Assembly (NCBI GenBank): GCA_017555085.1
Contig: JAFZHD010000038.1
Span: forward strand, 1 to 45,458
Origin: Muribaculaceae bacterium
GTDB lineage: Bacteria; Bacteroidota; Bacteroidia; Bacteroidales; Muribaculaceae
DNA length: 45,458 nucleotides
Reading direction: 5' to 3'
Shown: positions 1-9,482 of the stretch, piece after piece
Numbering within the stretch: position 1 is the stretch's first letter
Layout of the letters: each line of letters opens with the position of its first letter
Notes under the pieces: generated by a model
Told to the model about the DNA's origin: nothing
The model's input: only the letters and a program-made list of their open reading frames with translations
Databases searched by the model: none
Program-made: the position numbers and the translations under genes

Positions 1-451
1 ACATCATTAATGAATATATCATTCCAAGGTATTGATGATTATTTAAGTCAAGAGCATGTTTTTCGGCTTCAAGACAAGAAATTGATGATGTCGCAAATTC
101 ATTGGCATTGAAATTAACCACCGCATGATAATAATGGGCAATCATGGCGTAGTGGTGGTCGTTGGTGGGCGCGAAATAATCGACGGCGATTGTGATTAGC
201 GAATCGTCGGTGAGGTCGATATAGTTTTTATCATAGGCTTGCGAGAGCAACAATGCGTGCATGGCGCGGCCACGGTCGGTAGTGAGATCATCGGGGTTGA
301 TTGCCTGCAACAGCGTCAATGCCGAATCGGGATATTCTTGCATCACAGCCTCGGCCTGCGAGAAACGGTCGCTGATGTGACGGCTCTCGCCACACGCAAC
401 GACTATCATCACTGCCACAACGGCCAACAATATGTCTCGCACTCGTTTCAT
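1..451 (-). CDS. N-terminal part of a lipoprotein, probably with TPR-like helices (runs off the left edge)
   Basis: This frame is open from an ATG at 451 to the window edge, about 150 codons, with no stop. Residues 7-20 form a hydrophobic signal ending in a lipobox (VVAC, Cys20), so it is probably a lipoprotein. The sequence after the Cys is helical and contains a stretch like 'EAVMQEYPDSALTLLQAI'. That resembles the start of a large Bacteroidota family of TPR proteins that often end in a transmembrane helix and a DNA-binding domain; this end is not in the window, so the function is inference. The start is supported by the signal peptide and by a consensus promoter directly in front, which leaves almost no 5' leader. 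Confidence 0.7.
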   Translation of the reverse strand, partial: MKRVRDILLAVVAVMIVVACGESRHISDRFSQAEAVMQEYPDSALTLLQAINPDDLTTDRGRAMHALLLSQAYDKNYIDLTDDSLITIAVDYFAPTNDHHYAMIAHYYHAVVNFNANEFATSSISCLEAEKHALDLNNHQYLGMIYSLMM

Positions 452-455
452 GGTA

Positions 456-487
456 CAAATATATCAATAGTTACACTTGCCACCAAA
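456..487 (-). promoter_or_regulatory. Bacteroidota promoter for the lipoprotein gene at 451
   Basis: Read leftward, TTTG (484-487), a 20-base spacer and TATATTTG (456-463) match the TTTG-N19/20-TAnnTTTG consensus. The -7 element ends only 4 bases before the ATG, so the predicted transcript would begin at or next to the start codon. Confidence 0.65.
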
Positions 488-527
488 TAATACAGTTTTC
501 TTTTTCACCATCACAATACACACTATG

Positions 528-560
528 CAAAAAATAACCCCCAAGTGCGAAACTTGGGGG
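528..560 (-). terminator. Intrinsic terminator of the T9SS protein gene
   Basis: A perfect 9-bp stem (CCCCCAAGT / ACTTGGGGG, 538-546 and 552-560) with a 5-base loop is followed on the minus strand by TTATTTTTT. It lies 25 bases after the stop of the large gene at 585. Confidence 0.9.
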
Positions 561-584
561 CTGGATGTTAGAGAAAACTATGTG

Positions 585-3467
585 TTATTTCTTTACGATT
601 TTTGTGTTGGCGATGTTGCCTTCAGCATCTGTTGTGCGGAGCATGTAGATGCCGGCGGGCATATCTTTAACATCAATTGAGCTTACATTTTCGCCTGCAA
701 ATACTTGTTGGCCTGCAAGAGAGAACATTTGAGCCTTAGCGACTTCGTTTTCGATGTAGATTACTTCGGTTGCGGGGTTGGGATAAACTTTCACATTGCT
801 ACCGATAGTAACTTCGCTGATGCCTGATGCAGAGGCAAAGAGCATCTTGATGTCGGCAACAGTTGTTGATGCGCTATAACCGAGAGTGCCGTTTACATCG
901 ATTGATTCAGAGGGGTCGTAAGTTGATTGGTAACGAGTGCGTTTGTGCTCAGCGGCATAGTCGCCATAAGTACCGCGGAATGTTACATCCATACCGTCGG
1001 TGTTGGGAGCAACTTTATGAATCATGATAACGAGGTTGCCACCTTTGTATTGGTAGGGAGTGTTGAAGGGAATTGACCATTCGCTGTCGGTTTTAGATAC
1101 GGGGCAGTTGCCGTCAAACACGAGGGTCATTTCTGATGCAGCGATGTTGCCGTCAACGAGGACAGTTTTGTCGGTTTCGGCAACCCACACTTTCAAGGGA
1201 ACATTTGCATAATTGTTTGAAACTTCGGCATAGGGATATGCAATCATTGTGAGTTCCATATCTTTAACACCGATTTCTTCGGCATAGTAGATAGTTTGGC
1301 TTGCTGCTTCGTCGCTCATGAATGAAACGGGAACCACATAGAGTTCTTCGTCGCTGTGACCAACTTCAACAAATTTGCTACCTTCGGCGATAACAGAAAT
1401 TGCGACTTCGGCAGTTGCATTGTTTGCAGAGTTGAGGTCGGCTTCGTAGATAATTTTTGCGCTGATAGACATTGCGCCTTTGGCAGCGGGAGTGAATGAC
1501 AATTCGATTGCTACATCTTGTGCACTTGCTACATCAGCACCGGCTTTTTCGTCAAGAACATTGCCATTGCCGTCGAGGAGTTGAACTTTGTAAGATGTGC
1601 CGGCTATATTTTCAGTACCTTTGTTGCGAACTTTGAAAGTGTAAACAACGGGAGATTTTTCGCTGGGGAAGAGGTCGCCAGTCAATGCGCCTGCTGCGAG
1701 GTCATATTGGAGTTTTTCGGCAGCAGTAACATCAGCAACCCAACCTTCGCCGCGGCTCATGATGTCAGAGAAGAATACAAATGTCAATGCACCGTCGGCA
1801 CTTGATGATTCGAGTTCAACGAGGTCAGATGGAACGCTTGTTGCAGAGTAGCGACCGATGAGTTCTTTTGTGCCAGTGCCGTTAAACACGATGAGTGAGT
1901 CGGCATAAGTGTCAAAGTCAAACAATGAGAATTTGGCTGTAACGATAGCGTTGCTTTGAGCGGGACGAATTGTGAGTGTGTCGTTTTGTGAGTTGGGATA
2001 GTAAGCATCGGGACCTGCAACATCATAGAATTTGTATTCTTTGCCCGATTCTACAACAGCTTCACCGGTAGTCATCACAATCCAACTTGCGGGCTTAACA
2101 ACAACGGGAGCGGCGGTAGTAACCTGACCTTTACCCATAGCGTTAACAGCCGCGATAGCATAGGTGTAAGTACCAAAGCCGGGCTCGTCGGTATATGAAG
2201 TTGCTGCGCCGTCGTTAACAGCGATTTCGGTAACAGTTGTGCCTTTTGTGCGAGTGATGATGTAGCTTGTAACGCTGTTAACATCATATTCGCCGCCATA
2301 CATACCCGATGTGGGAGCAGCCCAAGAGAGAGTAGCGCTGTTGTCGCCCAATGAGATGCTGAAATTGTTTACTGCACCGGGGTTGTTTTGACCTACATAA
2401 ACGCCAACGGTTTCGGTGTCGGCACCACCTTCGCCCTTGCTGTTAACAGCTGCGATGCGGTAGTTGTAAAGACCGTCAGTGAGGTTGGCATCGGTGTAAG
2501 AAACTTCTTTACCGATTTGGTCGGCAGTCATGGCAACAGTTGTTGCGAGCACATCGTTGCGGTAGATGTTCACGCCAGTGATTTCGGTCAAAGCATTGCC
2601 TTGTGCATCAACTGCGGGGTTAGTCCATTTGAGAACTACGCTCTTGCCGTCGGCAGTTGCGCTGCGGCCGAGAACGCGGTCGGGAGTACCTTTAGCCACA
2701 TTGATGAAGGGGATAATCATGGCGTTGGTGCTGTCATCGCCTTTTGCGCCGATTGCGCCTACGGCAGTAGCAACACCTGTCTTAACATCTACTGTGTAGA
2801 GAGTGCAGTCGCCGTTGTTTGCCCAATAGAGTGTGCCGGTGTTGTGGTCAAACTCCATACTTTGAGTAAACGATGCATCAACACCGGTAGCGCCGATGAG
2901 AGTTAAGACTGCATTTGTCTTGTCAACGGCATAAAGGTTGTCGTTAGTGGCGATAGCATACAATTGTCCGTTAATGTCAGCGGCCAAAGTGAGAATGTAG
3001 GGATATTGGTAGTCGGCAGTTTTGAAATAGCCAACAGTTGTAGTTGCACCGGTGTTGATGTCGACGGTTACGAGGGTTTCGTTATCGCTTTTGAGACCAT
3101 ACATAGTGTTTGTAGTATAGTCATAGGTCATATCGCCCAGGTGAGCACCTGCTTTACCGATGAGGGTGCGAGTACCGTCGTTCATGTCGATAGTGTAGAA
3201 ACCGTCAACAGTTGATTGTGTACCTAATTGAGTAACTTGGGCATACCATTTATAATTATAATATGCGCCGGCATATACCGAACCGAGTTTTGTTTGGTCG
3301 GCAATCAAAGTTACATTTTTGGGGTCAGAGACGCTGTACTTAACTGGTCCCTTTTTTGAAAATTGTGCGCTACTTTCTTGGAAACAGCGGTAGGCATAAA
3401 CAGTCTGCGCTGAAATAGTACCGAAAGAAAATGCACAAATCAAAGCTGAAAGTAAAATTTTCTTCAT
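585..3467 (-). CDS. Large secreted multidomain protein with T9SS C-terminal sorting domain
   Basis: A 960-aa protein with a signal peptide (MKKILL..., cleavage near 'ISA-QTV'). In order it shows a region of repeated propeller-like strands (about 30-250), two fibronectin type III-like domains (about 255-455), a CUB-like domain ('ADSLIVFNG', 'GWVADV'; about 460-580), a CARDB-like region (about 585-695), a further beta-rich region, and a C-terminal T9SS sorting domain (from 'VYPNPA' to the final 'NTKIVKK'). The domain suggests export through the type IX system and surface attachment or release. The ligand is unknown. The start at 3467 is chosen over an in-frame ATG at 3506 because it begins the signal peptide and the upstream ATG lies close to the predicted transcription start. 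The gene is monocistronic, with its own promoter and terminator. Confidence 0.88.
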   Translation of the reverse strand: MKKILLSALICAFSFGTISAQTVYAYRCFQESSAQFSKKGPVKYSVSDPKNVTLIADQTKLGSVYAGAYYNYKWYAQVTQLGTQSTVDGFYTIDMNDGTRTLIGKAGAHLGDMTYDYTTNTMYGLKSDNETLVTVDINTGATTTVGYFKTADYQYPYILTLAADINGQLYAIATNDNLYAVDKTNAVLTLIGATGVDASFTQSMEFDHNTGTLYWANNGDCTLYTVDVKTGVATAVGAIGAKGDDSTNAMIIPFINVAKGTPDRVLGRSATADGKSVVLKWTNPAVDAQGNALTEITGVNIYRNDVLATTVAMTADQIGKEVSYTDANLTDGLYNYRIAAVNSKGEGGADTETVGVYVGQNNPGAVNNFSISLGDNSATLSWAAPTSGMYGGEYDVNSVTSYIITRTKGTTVTEIAVNDGAATSYTDEPGFGTYTYAIAAVNAMGKGQVTTAAPVVVKPASWIVMTTGEAVVESGKEYKFYDVAGPDAYYPNSQNDTLTIRPAQSNAIVTAKFSLFDFDTYADSLIVFNGTGTKELIGRYSATSVPSDLVELESSSADGALTFVFFSDIMSRGEGWVADVTAAEKLQYDLAAGALTGDLFPSEKSPVVYTFKVRNKGTENIAGTSYKVQLLDGNGNVLDEKAGADVASAQDVAIELSFTPAAKGAMSISAKIIYEADLNSANNATAEVAISVIAEGSKFVEVGHSDEELYVVPVSFMSDEAASQTIYYAEEIGVKDMELTMIAYPYAEVSNNYANVPLKVWVAETDKTVLVDGNIAASEMTLVFDGNCPVSKTDSEWSIPFNTPYQYKGGNLVIMIHKVAPNTDGMDVTFRGTYGDYAAEHKRTRYQSTYDPSESIDVNGTLGYSASTTVADIKMLFASASGISEVTIGSNVKVYPNPATEVIYIENEVAKAQMFSLAGQQVFAGENVSSIDVKDMPAGIYMLRTTDAEGNIANTKIVKK

Positions 3468-3515
3468 AATGTAAATAAATTTATGTTGTTTGTTGTGATT
3501 TTGCAATTAAAGTCG

Positions 3516-3523
3516 CAAAGATA
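3516..3523 (-). promoter_or_regulatory. -7 element upstream of the T9SS protein gene
   Basis: TATCTTTG on the minus strand matches TAnnTTTG. The -33 region is weak (TGTG about 21 bases upstream). It predicts a 5' leader of about 40 bases before the start at 3467. Confidence 0.55.
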
Positions 3524-3582
3524 ATAGCAAAATGTAAGAAATCACACATATTTATGTTAATAATTGCAAACATGTCAGGGCG

Positions 3583-3607
3583 ATGTTAACAAATACATAG
3601 TTAACAT
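3583..3607. repeat. Perfect 8-bp inverted repeat between pdxB and the T9SS gene
   Basis: ATGTTAAC (3583-3590), a 9-base spacer and GTTAACAT (3600-3607). It is upstream of the T9SS promoter and downstream of pdxB. No T-run follows in either direction, so an operator is as likely as a terminator remnant. Confidence 0.5.
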
Positions 3608-3665
3608 GGGTAAAAACAGAAGTTGAGTTGCAGAAATAATGTTTTAGTCAAGAAATTGACTGTGG

Positions 3666-4679
3666 TTATTTCACCTCGGGGCGGTAGTTGTAGTTGTTGC
3701 GCAGGGCTTCAAATGTGTGTGGGGCTGCTTTGAGGGTTGTGGTGTCGTTGATGGGGTTGTAACTCGCTGTGATGCTGTCGAGTGTGACGGTTTCGGCCGC
3801 TCCGCGAGCAACTGTTTCGGCGGTATGCACTTGGGGAAGGTTGAAATGCTGTGTAAATGCCGACAATACCATTTCGGTGGCTCTGATTTTGCCTTCGCGT
3901 GAGTAGCCCGCAATGTGGGGTGTGGCAATGAGTGCGCGGTCGAGCAGTTGTGCCGATATGTGTGGCTCGCCTTCCCAACAGTCGATAACGGTATCGGCAA
4001 CGATGCCTGCGTCAAGGGCCGAAACGAGTGCTTGGGTGTCAACGATAGGGCCTCGCGCACAGTTGATAATGAGCGGTTTGCGCTGCGTGAGGCTTAGAAA
4101 ACGGCTGTCACACATGTGATGTGTGGCGTGGGGGCTCGATGTGGTGTGGGGAGTGTGAAAGGTGATGATGTCGCAGTGTCGGGCAATTTCGTCAAGCGAT
4201 ACAAATGTGCTGTCGCCCTCTTTCTCGGCTCGGGGAGGGTCGCAGAGCATCACTTTCATGCCTAATTGTCGCGCCCAACGGTCAACGATAGAGCCTACAT
4301 TGCCCACGCCGACAATGCCTATGATTACAGAGTCGATGGGGCGGTGTTTGAGGTCAAGCCAATGGGCGATTGATGCAAAGGTGTATTGGGCCACGGCCGG
4401 AGCGTTGCAGCCGGGAGCGTTGGCCACGGTGATGCCGTTGTTGCGGCAATAGTCAAGGTCGATGTGGTCGGTGCCGATAGTGGCTGTTGCAATAAAGCGG
4501 CAGGGGCTGTGTTGCAGCAATGACTTGTCGCAACGGGTGCGTGTGCGAGTGATTAGCGCGTCGGCATTGCGCATCGCGTCGGCAGTAATGTCGTCGGGGT
4601 CGAGATATTTTACATCGCAAATATCGTCGAGTAAGCCTTTGATAAAAGGAATTTTGTTTTCAATTACGAGTCTAATCAT
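3666..4679 (-). CDS. pdxB: Erythronate-4-phosphate dehydrogenase PdxB
   Basis: A 337-aa D-2-hydroxyacid dehydrogenase. It would oxidise 4-phosphoerythronate in the DXP-dependent route to pyridoxal phosphate. The Rossmann motif GVGNVG is at 124-129, and the catalytic Arg209 ('CARGP'), Glu ('WEGEP', about 236-238) and His255 ('TPHIAGYS') are all present and close to the E. coli positions (208/237/254). It is somewhat shorter than the 378-aa E. coli enzyme at the C-terminus. The start at 4679 is chosen because it gives an ATGA overlap with the stop of the upstream membrane-protein gene; an ATG six codons earlier is less likely. It is the last gene of the cysE operon. Confidence 0.93.
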   Translation of the reverse strand: MIRLVIENKIPFIKGLLDDICDVKYLDPDDITADAMRNADALITRTRTRCDKSLLQHSPCRFIATATIGTDHIDLDYCRNNGITVANAPGCNAPAVAQYTFASIAHWLDLKHRPIDSVIIGIVGVGNVGSIVDRWARQLGMKVMLCDPPRAEKEGDSTFVSLDEIARHCDIITFHTPHTTSSPHATHHMCDSRFLSLTQRKPLIINCARGPIVDTQALVSALDAGIVADTVIDCWEGEPHISAQLLDRALIATPHIAGYSREGKIRATEMVLSAFTQHFNLPQVHTAETVARGAAETVTLDSITASYNPINDTTTLKAAPHTFEALRNNYNYRPEVK

Positions 4680-5656
4680 ACCACGGTGCTCCACCAATAT
4701 AATGTTGCATAAATGGCGATAATGGTCAATATGGCTATGTAACTGCGACGCTGTGTGTTAACCACAAAGAAGTGGCCCACTTGGAATGCTGCACAACAGT
4801 TGAGCAGCGGCACATAGGTTTCCATGTTGCGGAAGTCGGCAACCACGCAAATGGCTGTTGCAAACGATAATATCGACAAAAAGCCGTTGAATGCGCGCAT
4901 CTGCGAGTTGAGGTTATAGACTCTCATGAGGTTGAGTGCTCCCATTGAGAGCAGGAGCAGAACAGTGAAACCGGTTGTTACAACGATTTGTATGGTTTCT
5001 TTGTTGTTGATAGCTTCAAACATATCCACGAGTTGTGGCATCTTGAAGTCATCGACCGATACGAGTCCGAATCCCCACATTATCCACAGCGGAGTGATGA
5101 TACCGATGAGTGCGGCGGTGAATGTCTTGATGTCGAATATGCGCATTTGACCACAGCCGAGCAAGAACAGCGGAATGTAGAATGCAAAGGCATATTGTGA
5201 CATTGTGCCGACACACAACAGCAAGAATATCAAGAAGATGGGTTGTCGGGGAAATGGTCGGTTGAAGGTTGAGAACAGAATGGCCGTTGACAATATCACG
5301 GTCACACACAGCAATGTGCCGTTGTGAAATTGCCCGAAGAGAGCGGGCTGGGCCATCTGCATGATAAGAAACATGCCGGCAAACAGGTGGGAAACGCTGC
5401 GCAACACATTATACTGTTTGTTGATGTAAATGAGCAATGCGGCGATGCCGATGTTTGTCAGCAGGCTTGCTATCAATGAGATAGTGGGGTTTGAAATCCA
5501 CTCGTTAGCAGAAAGAAGCCATGTTCCGGAGTCTCCCGGAATATGGCTTATGTTTCCTGAAACAAACGACACAACAGTAGCGGCAACGGCAATCAATGCC
5601 ATGAGCAGAGTGCCGAAGCGCGAATGGAGCAGTGCTACGATGTTGCGTTCGTTCAT
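4676..5656 (-). CDS. Polytopic inner-membrane protein, DUF6427-like
   Basis: A 326-aa protein made almost entirely of hydrophobic segments, roughly nine to ten transmembrane helices. It has no catalytic motif that I recognise. Position and overall form resemble the DUF6427 proteins found beside purD in Bacteroidota; that assignment is inference. It lies 6 bases after purD and overlaps pdxB by 4 bases (ATGA), so it should be translated with both. A conserved 'GDSGTWLL' segment sits in the first external loop. Function unknown. Confidence 0.75.
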   Translation of the reverse strand: MNERNIVALLHSRFGTLLMALIAVAATVVSFVSGNISHIPGDSGTWLLSANEWISNPTISLIASLLTNIGIAALLIYINKQYNVLRSVSHLFAGMFLIMQMAQPALFGQFHNGTLLCVTVILSTAILFSTFNRPFPRQPIFLIFLLLCVGTMSQYAFAFYIPLFLLGCGQMRIFDIKTFTAALIGIITPLWIMWGFGLVSVDDFKMPQLVDMFEAINNKETIQIVVTTGFTVLLLLSMGALNLMRVYNLNSQMRAFNGFLSILSFATAICVVADFRNMETYVPLLNCCAAFQVGHFFVVNTQRRSYIAILTIIAIYATLYWWSTVV

Positions 5657-5662
5657 TGGTTA

Positions 5663-6931
5663 TTAGTATTTGCGTAAGTCGTTGCCAATGTCGCGACGGA
5701 AGTATTTGCCTTCGAAGTCAACCAACGCGATAGAGTCGTAACTGTGTTGCAAAGCTTCGTTCATGTCTTTGCCGTATGAACTTGCAGCGATAACGCGACC
5801 GCCAGCGGTAACGATGTTGTCGCCGTCGGCTTTTGTGCCGGCGTGGAACATGATGCTGTCGGTAACTTTTTCAAGGCCTGTAATCACTTTGCCTTTTTCG
5901 TAGTCGCCGGGATAGCCACCCGATACCATCATTATGGTTACGGCAGTGCGGGGGTCTTCTTTGAGTTCGGTGTCACCGAGGTTACCTTCGGCAGCGGCTT
6001 TCATGAGTTTAACTAAGTCGCTGTCGATGCGCAACATAACTGCTTCGGTTTCGGGGTCGCCCATGCGCACATTGTACTCGATAACCATGGGTTCGTTTTC
6101 AACATTGATGAGGCCCAAGAAGATGAAACCGCGATATGTGATGTTGTCGTTGATGAGGCCGTTGATTGTGGGCTCGATGATGCGAGTGCGCACCTTTTCC
6201 ATAAACACTTCGTCGGCAAAAGGAACGGGGCTTACAGCACCCATACCGCCTGTGTTCAAGCCGGTGTCGCCTTCGCCAATGCGTTTGTAGTCTTTTGCCA
6301 CGGGCAACACGCGATAGCCGCCGTTACCGTCGCTGAGCACGAATACCGAGCACTCGATACCCGAGAGGAATTCTTCGATAACAACTGTTGCCGATGAAGC
6401 GCCAAACATGCCCGAGAGCATTTCGCGCAACGATTCGCGGGCTTCTTCGATAGTGTCGAGAATCAACACGCCTTTACCTGCTGCCAAGCCGTCGGCTTTG
6501 AGCACATAGGGAGCTTTGAGTTCTTCGAGGAATTTGAAACCTTCTTCGATAGTTTCGGCAGTGAAACTGCGGTAGCGGGCAGTGGGAATGTTGTTTTTCA
6601 CCATAAACTGCTTTGCAAAGTCTTTGCTGCCTTCAAGAGCGGCACCGGCTTTTGAGGGACCTACAACGAGAATGTCGTCGTTTTCAAAGTAGTCATAGAT
6701 GCCTTTTACCAATGGGTCTTCGTTGCCTACAACAATCATGTCGATGTCGTTTTCTTTCACCCATGCTTTGATAGCATCAAAATCGAGTGGCGAGAGAGCA
6801 ACATTTGTACCATACTGTTGTGTGCCACCGTTACCGGGAGCGATGTAAAGTTTGTCGAGGAGCGCGCTTTGGCTCATTTTCCAAGCAAGAGCCGATTCGC
6901 GTCCGCCTGAACCGAGAAGAAGTATATTCAT
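5663..6931 (-). CDS. purD: Phosphoribosylamine-glycine ligase PurD
   Basis: A 422-aa ATP-grasp enzyme that makes glycinamide ribonucleotide in de novo purine synthesis. The N-terminal fold begins with the PurD signature GSGGRESA (7-14). The ATP-grasp lobe has '[11 protein letters not shown]', and the metal/ATP site has '[14 protein letters not shown]'. Length matches the family (about 420-430). The start is the first ATG, directly before the nucleotide-binding strand. It sits 5 bases downstream of rlmL in the same operon. Confidence 0.97.
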   Translation of the reverse strand: MNILLLGSGGRESALAWKMSQSALLDKLYIAPGNGGTQQYGTNVALSPLDFDAIKAWVKENDIDMIVVGNEDPLVKGIYDYFENDDILVVGPSKAGAALEGSKDFAKQFMVKNNIPTARYRSFTAETIEEGFKFLEELKAPYVLKADGLAAGKGVLILDTIEEARESLREMLSGMFGASSATVVIEEFLSGIECSVFVLSDGNGGYRVLPVAKDYKRIGEGDTGLNTGGMGAVSPVPFADEVFMEKVRTRIIEPTINGLINDNITYRGFIFLGLINVENEPMVIEYNVRMGDPETEAVMLRIDSDLVKLMKAAAEGNLGDTELKEDPRTAVTIMMVSGGYPGDYEKGKVITGLEKVTDSIMFHAGTKADGDNIVTAGGRVIAASSYGKDMNEALQHSYDSIALVDFEGKYFRRDIGNDLRKY

Positions 6932-6936
6932 AATTG

Positions 6937-8463
6937 TTAATCGTTATTGTCGGGTTTGTTATTTTTGGGAGTATTGCGTTTCCAGCCGCGTTTTGTTGCG
7001 GGAGTGGTTTTCTTTTCGCCGTTAGCCGAGCGGTTGAGAATTTCTTCAAGCCATTGTTCGTTGCGGCGTGCTGCGAGAGGATTTTCAGAGTTTACCACAG
7101 CAGGTCGGTTTTCGCGTTGGAAACGACCTTTTGGCTTGCCTTGGTAGCGTGCTTCTAACGGATTGCGAGGCGCGGGGCGCGATTCTTTACCGCCAAAGCC
7201 TTTTTTGCGGGCATCGGCTTTCCATTCTTGGTCGCTCTTGCGGCGCATGCGACGGTCTTTGGGAGTGGCTTCGCGGCCTTGGCTTTTGAGTGAGCCGCCT
7301 TCGCGACGGAATGCTTTTTTCTCGCCGTCAAAGATGATGTATTCGCGCAATTCACATTCGAGCGAGCCGTTGAGCATAGGTGTCTTTGACGATGCTGCAA
7401 GGCCGATTTTCTTGAAGTGCTCATCGCGGAAACCGATAATCCATGCGTTAAAGCCGGTGAACACATGTTTGAGTTGTGAGCCGATGGTTGTGTAGAGAGC
7501 GTCCATATCATCGGTCATGATGCGTTCGCCATAAGGGGGGTTGGTGATGATATAGCCCTTGCCGGGAACATCTTCGGCGGTCCAATCGGCGATGGGGCGA
7601 ATGTGAAGGTCAATGTATTTGGCAACACCGGCCTGTTTCATGTTTGCTTGTGTGATAGCGATGGCCTTGGGCGAAATGTCGGCACCGATGATGGGTTGAG
7701 TCACTTCGCGCTCGTTTGAGTCGTCGTTGTATAGACGGTCAAACAATTCTTGGTCAAAATCTTTCCATTTTTCAAAGGCAAATGACGAGCGGAATACACC
7801 GGGGTTGATGTTGGCTGCAATGAGGGCTGCTTCGATGAGGAATGTACCCGAGCCACACATGGGGTCGATTAACGGAGTTTGACCGTTCCAACCGCTTTTG
7901 AGAATGATACCGGCGGCAAGCACCTCGTTGATGGGGGCATCGTTTTGTGCCACACGGTAGCCACGGCGGTGGAGCGATTCGCCCGACGAGTCGAGTGAGA
8001 TAGTAACGCGGTCTTCGTCGATGTGGACATTAATCATTACATCGGCATCTTCGAGACACACATTGGGGCGCTTGTCGGCACCAAAACGGTCCTTAAAGTG
8101 GTCAACGATAGCATCTTTGATGCGATAAGTGACAAAGCGAGTATGATTGAAAATGTCGGAATAAGCCACGGTGTCGATAACGATAGAGTCGTCAACAGTG
8201 ATAATCTGTGTCCAATCAAATTCTTTGGTCATTTCATAGAGACTGTCGGTGTCGTGAGCTATGAATTTGCAAATAGGTTTGAGGATGCGCAATGCTGTGC
8301 GGCAACACAAATTGGCTTTATAGAGGACTTCATTGTCGCCTTCAAACGACACGACGCGACGGCCCACTTGAATGTTTTGGGCTCCGAGTGCTTTCAATTC
8401 GTCGGCAAGAACATCTTCAAGGCCTTGAAGTGTCTTTGCCACCATTTCAAATTGTTCTTTCAT
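6937..8463 (-). CDS. rlmL: THUMP-domain 23S rRNA guanine-N2 methyltransferase, RlmL N-terminal type
   Basis: A 508-aa protein. An N-terminal ferredoxin-like/THUMP region (about 1-160) is followed by a Rossmann methyltransferase domain with the SAM motif '[13 protein letters not shown]' and the catalytic N2-guanine motif 'TNPPYGERI'. By homology it would methylate G2445 of 23S rRNA. It corresponds to the N-terminal half of E. coli RlmKL, without the second methyltransferase. The last 120 or so residues are a Lys/Arg-rich, probably disordered tail that may help rRNA binding (inference). Its ATG overlaps the cysE stop (TAATG at 8463), so translation is likely coupled. Confidence 0.9.
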   Translation of the reverse strand: MKEQFEMVAKTLQGLEDVLADELKALGAQNIQVGRRVVSFEGDNEVLYKANLCCRTALRILKPICKFIAHDTDSLYEMTKEFDWTQIITVDDSIVIDTVAYSDIFNHTRFVTYRIKDAIVDHFKDRFGADKRPNVCLEDADVMINVHIDEDRVTISLDSSGESLHRRGYRVAQNDAPINEVLAAGIILKSGWNGQTPLIDPMCGSGTFLIEAALIAANINPGVFRSSFAFEKWKDFDQELFDRLYNDDSNEREVTQPIIGADISPKAIAITQANMKQAGVAKYIDLHIRPIADWTAEDVPGKGYIITNPPYGERIMTDDMDALYTTIGSQLKHVFTGFNAWIIGFRDEHFKKIGLAASSKTPMLNGSLECELREYIIFDGEKKAFRREGGSLKSQGREATPKDRRMRRKSDQEWKADARKKGFGGKESRPAPRNPLEARYQGKPKGRFQRENRPAVVNSENPLAARRNEQWLEEILNRSANGEKKTTPATKRGWKRNTPKNNKPDNND

Positions 8464-9383
8464 TACTGCTTAAATCTTAATATGTTATTTGCCTTTGCTT
8501 GTACTAATTTTTCGCCTTCGGCTACATCTTCGGTAACCCAAATGTTACCGCCGATAACGGCGTTGTTGCCAACATTTATGCGGCCAAGGATTGATGCGTT
8601 AGAGTAGATAACCACATTGTCGCCGATGATGGGGTGGCGGGGAATGCCCTTGACGGGGTTGCCGTCGTCGTCGGTGTCAAAACTCTTGGCGCCGAGGGTA
8701 ACACCTTGGTAGAGTTTGACATTCTTGCCGATGATGGCGGTTGCGCCGATAACCACACCTGTACCGTGGTCAATGGTAAACGATTCGCCGATTGTTGCGC
8801 CGGGGTGAATGTCGATGCCGGTTTCGCGGTGGGCAAGTTCGCTAATCATGCGGGGAATGATGGGCACCTGCAACTCGATGAGTCGGTGGGCGATGCGATG
8901 ATTGGCTATGGCGCGAATGGCGGGATAGCAATAAATCACTTCGTCGGTCGAAATGGCAGCCGGGTCGCCAAGATAGGTGGCGCGAACATCGGTGCCAAGA
9001 ATTTGTCGCAGTTGCGGGAGCGAGGTTATAAATTGGAGTGCTTTTTCTTCGGCTTGGGGCTTGATGCTGTCGAGGTCGGGTGCTTTTGAGCAATCAACGC
9101 TGAAACACAAGCCAGCGGTTATCTGATTAACCAAGAGGGAGAACAAGCGTTCGGTGCGAATGCCTGTGTGATACTCGATGTTGAACTTGTTAACATCGCC
9201 GTAACCAAAAAAACCGGGGAAAAGCAATGCGCGACACAAATCAACAATCTCTTCAACTGCCTGCTGTGAGGGCAGGGGTTCGCCTTGCCAACGCATGTGG
9301 CACACACTCTGCAAATTTTCGGGGCGCGACAGCTCTTTGACTGTTGCAGCAATCTTGTCCTCGCGGTGATTGTTTGATTCCAT
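8463..9383 (-). CDS. cysE: Serine O-acetyltransferase CysE
   Basis: A 306-aa enzyme that acetylates serine with acetyl-CoA to start cysteine synthesis. The C-terminal half is a left-handed beta-helix of hexapeptide repeats with the family signature 'DIHPGATIG' and 'IDHGTGVVIG' (His and Asp of the active site), followed by 'YQGVTLGAKS'. The N-terminal helical domain is present, and the length is typical of the longer bacterial forms. It is the first gene of the cysE-rlmL-purD-DUF6427-pdxB operon and has a -7 element in front. Confidence 0.95.
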   Translation of the reverse strand: MESNNHREDKIAATVKELSRPENLQSVCHMRWQGEPLPSQQAVEEIVDLCRALLFPGFFGYGDVNKFNIEYHTGIRTERLFSLLVNQITAGLCFSVDCSKAPDLDSIKPQAEEKALQFITSLPQLRQILGTDVRATYLGDPAAISTDEVIYCYPAIRAIANHRIAHRLIELQVPIIPRMISELAHRETGIDIHPGATIGESFTIDHGTGVVIGATAIIGKNVKLYQGVTLGAKSFDTDDDGNPVKGIPRHPIIGDNVVIYSNASILGRINVGNNAVIGGNIWVTEDVAEGEKLVQAKANNILRFKQ

Positions 9384-9407
9384 TGTGTCAAATTTTCAAT
9401 AATACTG

Positions 9408-9415
9408 CAAAGTTA
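9408..9415 (-). promoter_or_regulatory. -7 element for the cysE operon
   Basis: TAACTTTG on the minus strand, with a T-rich (TTTT) -33 region about 19 bases upstream. It predicts a leader of about 20 bases for cysE. Confidence 0.55.
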
Positions 9416-9482
9416 AGCCAATCGCGCCAATAAAAAAAGCGTAACGGCCAAAATAGTTGCGGAATAGTCACTAAAAGTGACA

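Noticed and set aside
2388..2906. A 172-codon plus-strand frame inside the T9SS protein gene
   Set aside because: Cys- and Val-rich shadow of the reverse complement of beta-rich coding sequence; no signal, motif or promoter.
9466..9482. Small hairpin GTCACT/AGTGAC after the aldo/keto reductase gene as a terminator
   Set aside because: The stem is only 6 bp, and no T-run follows on the minus strand.
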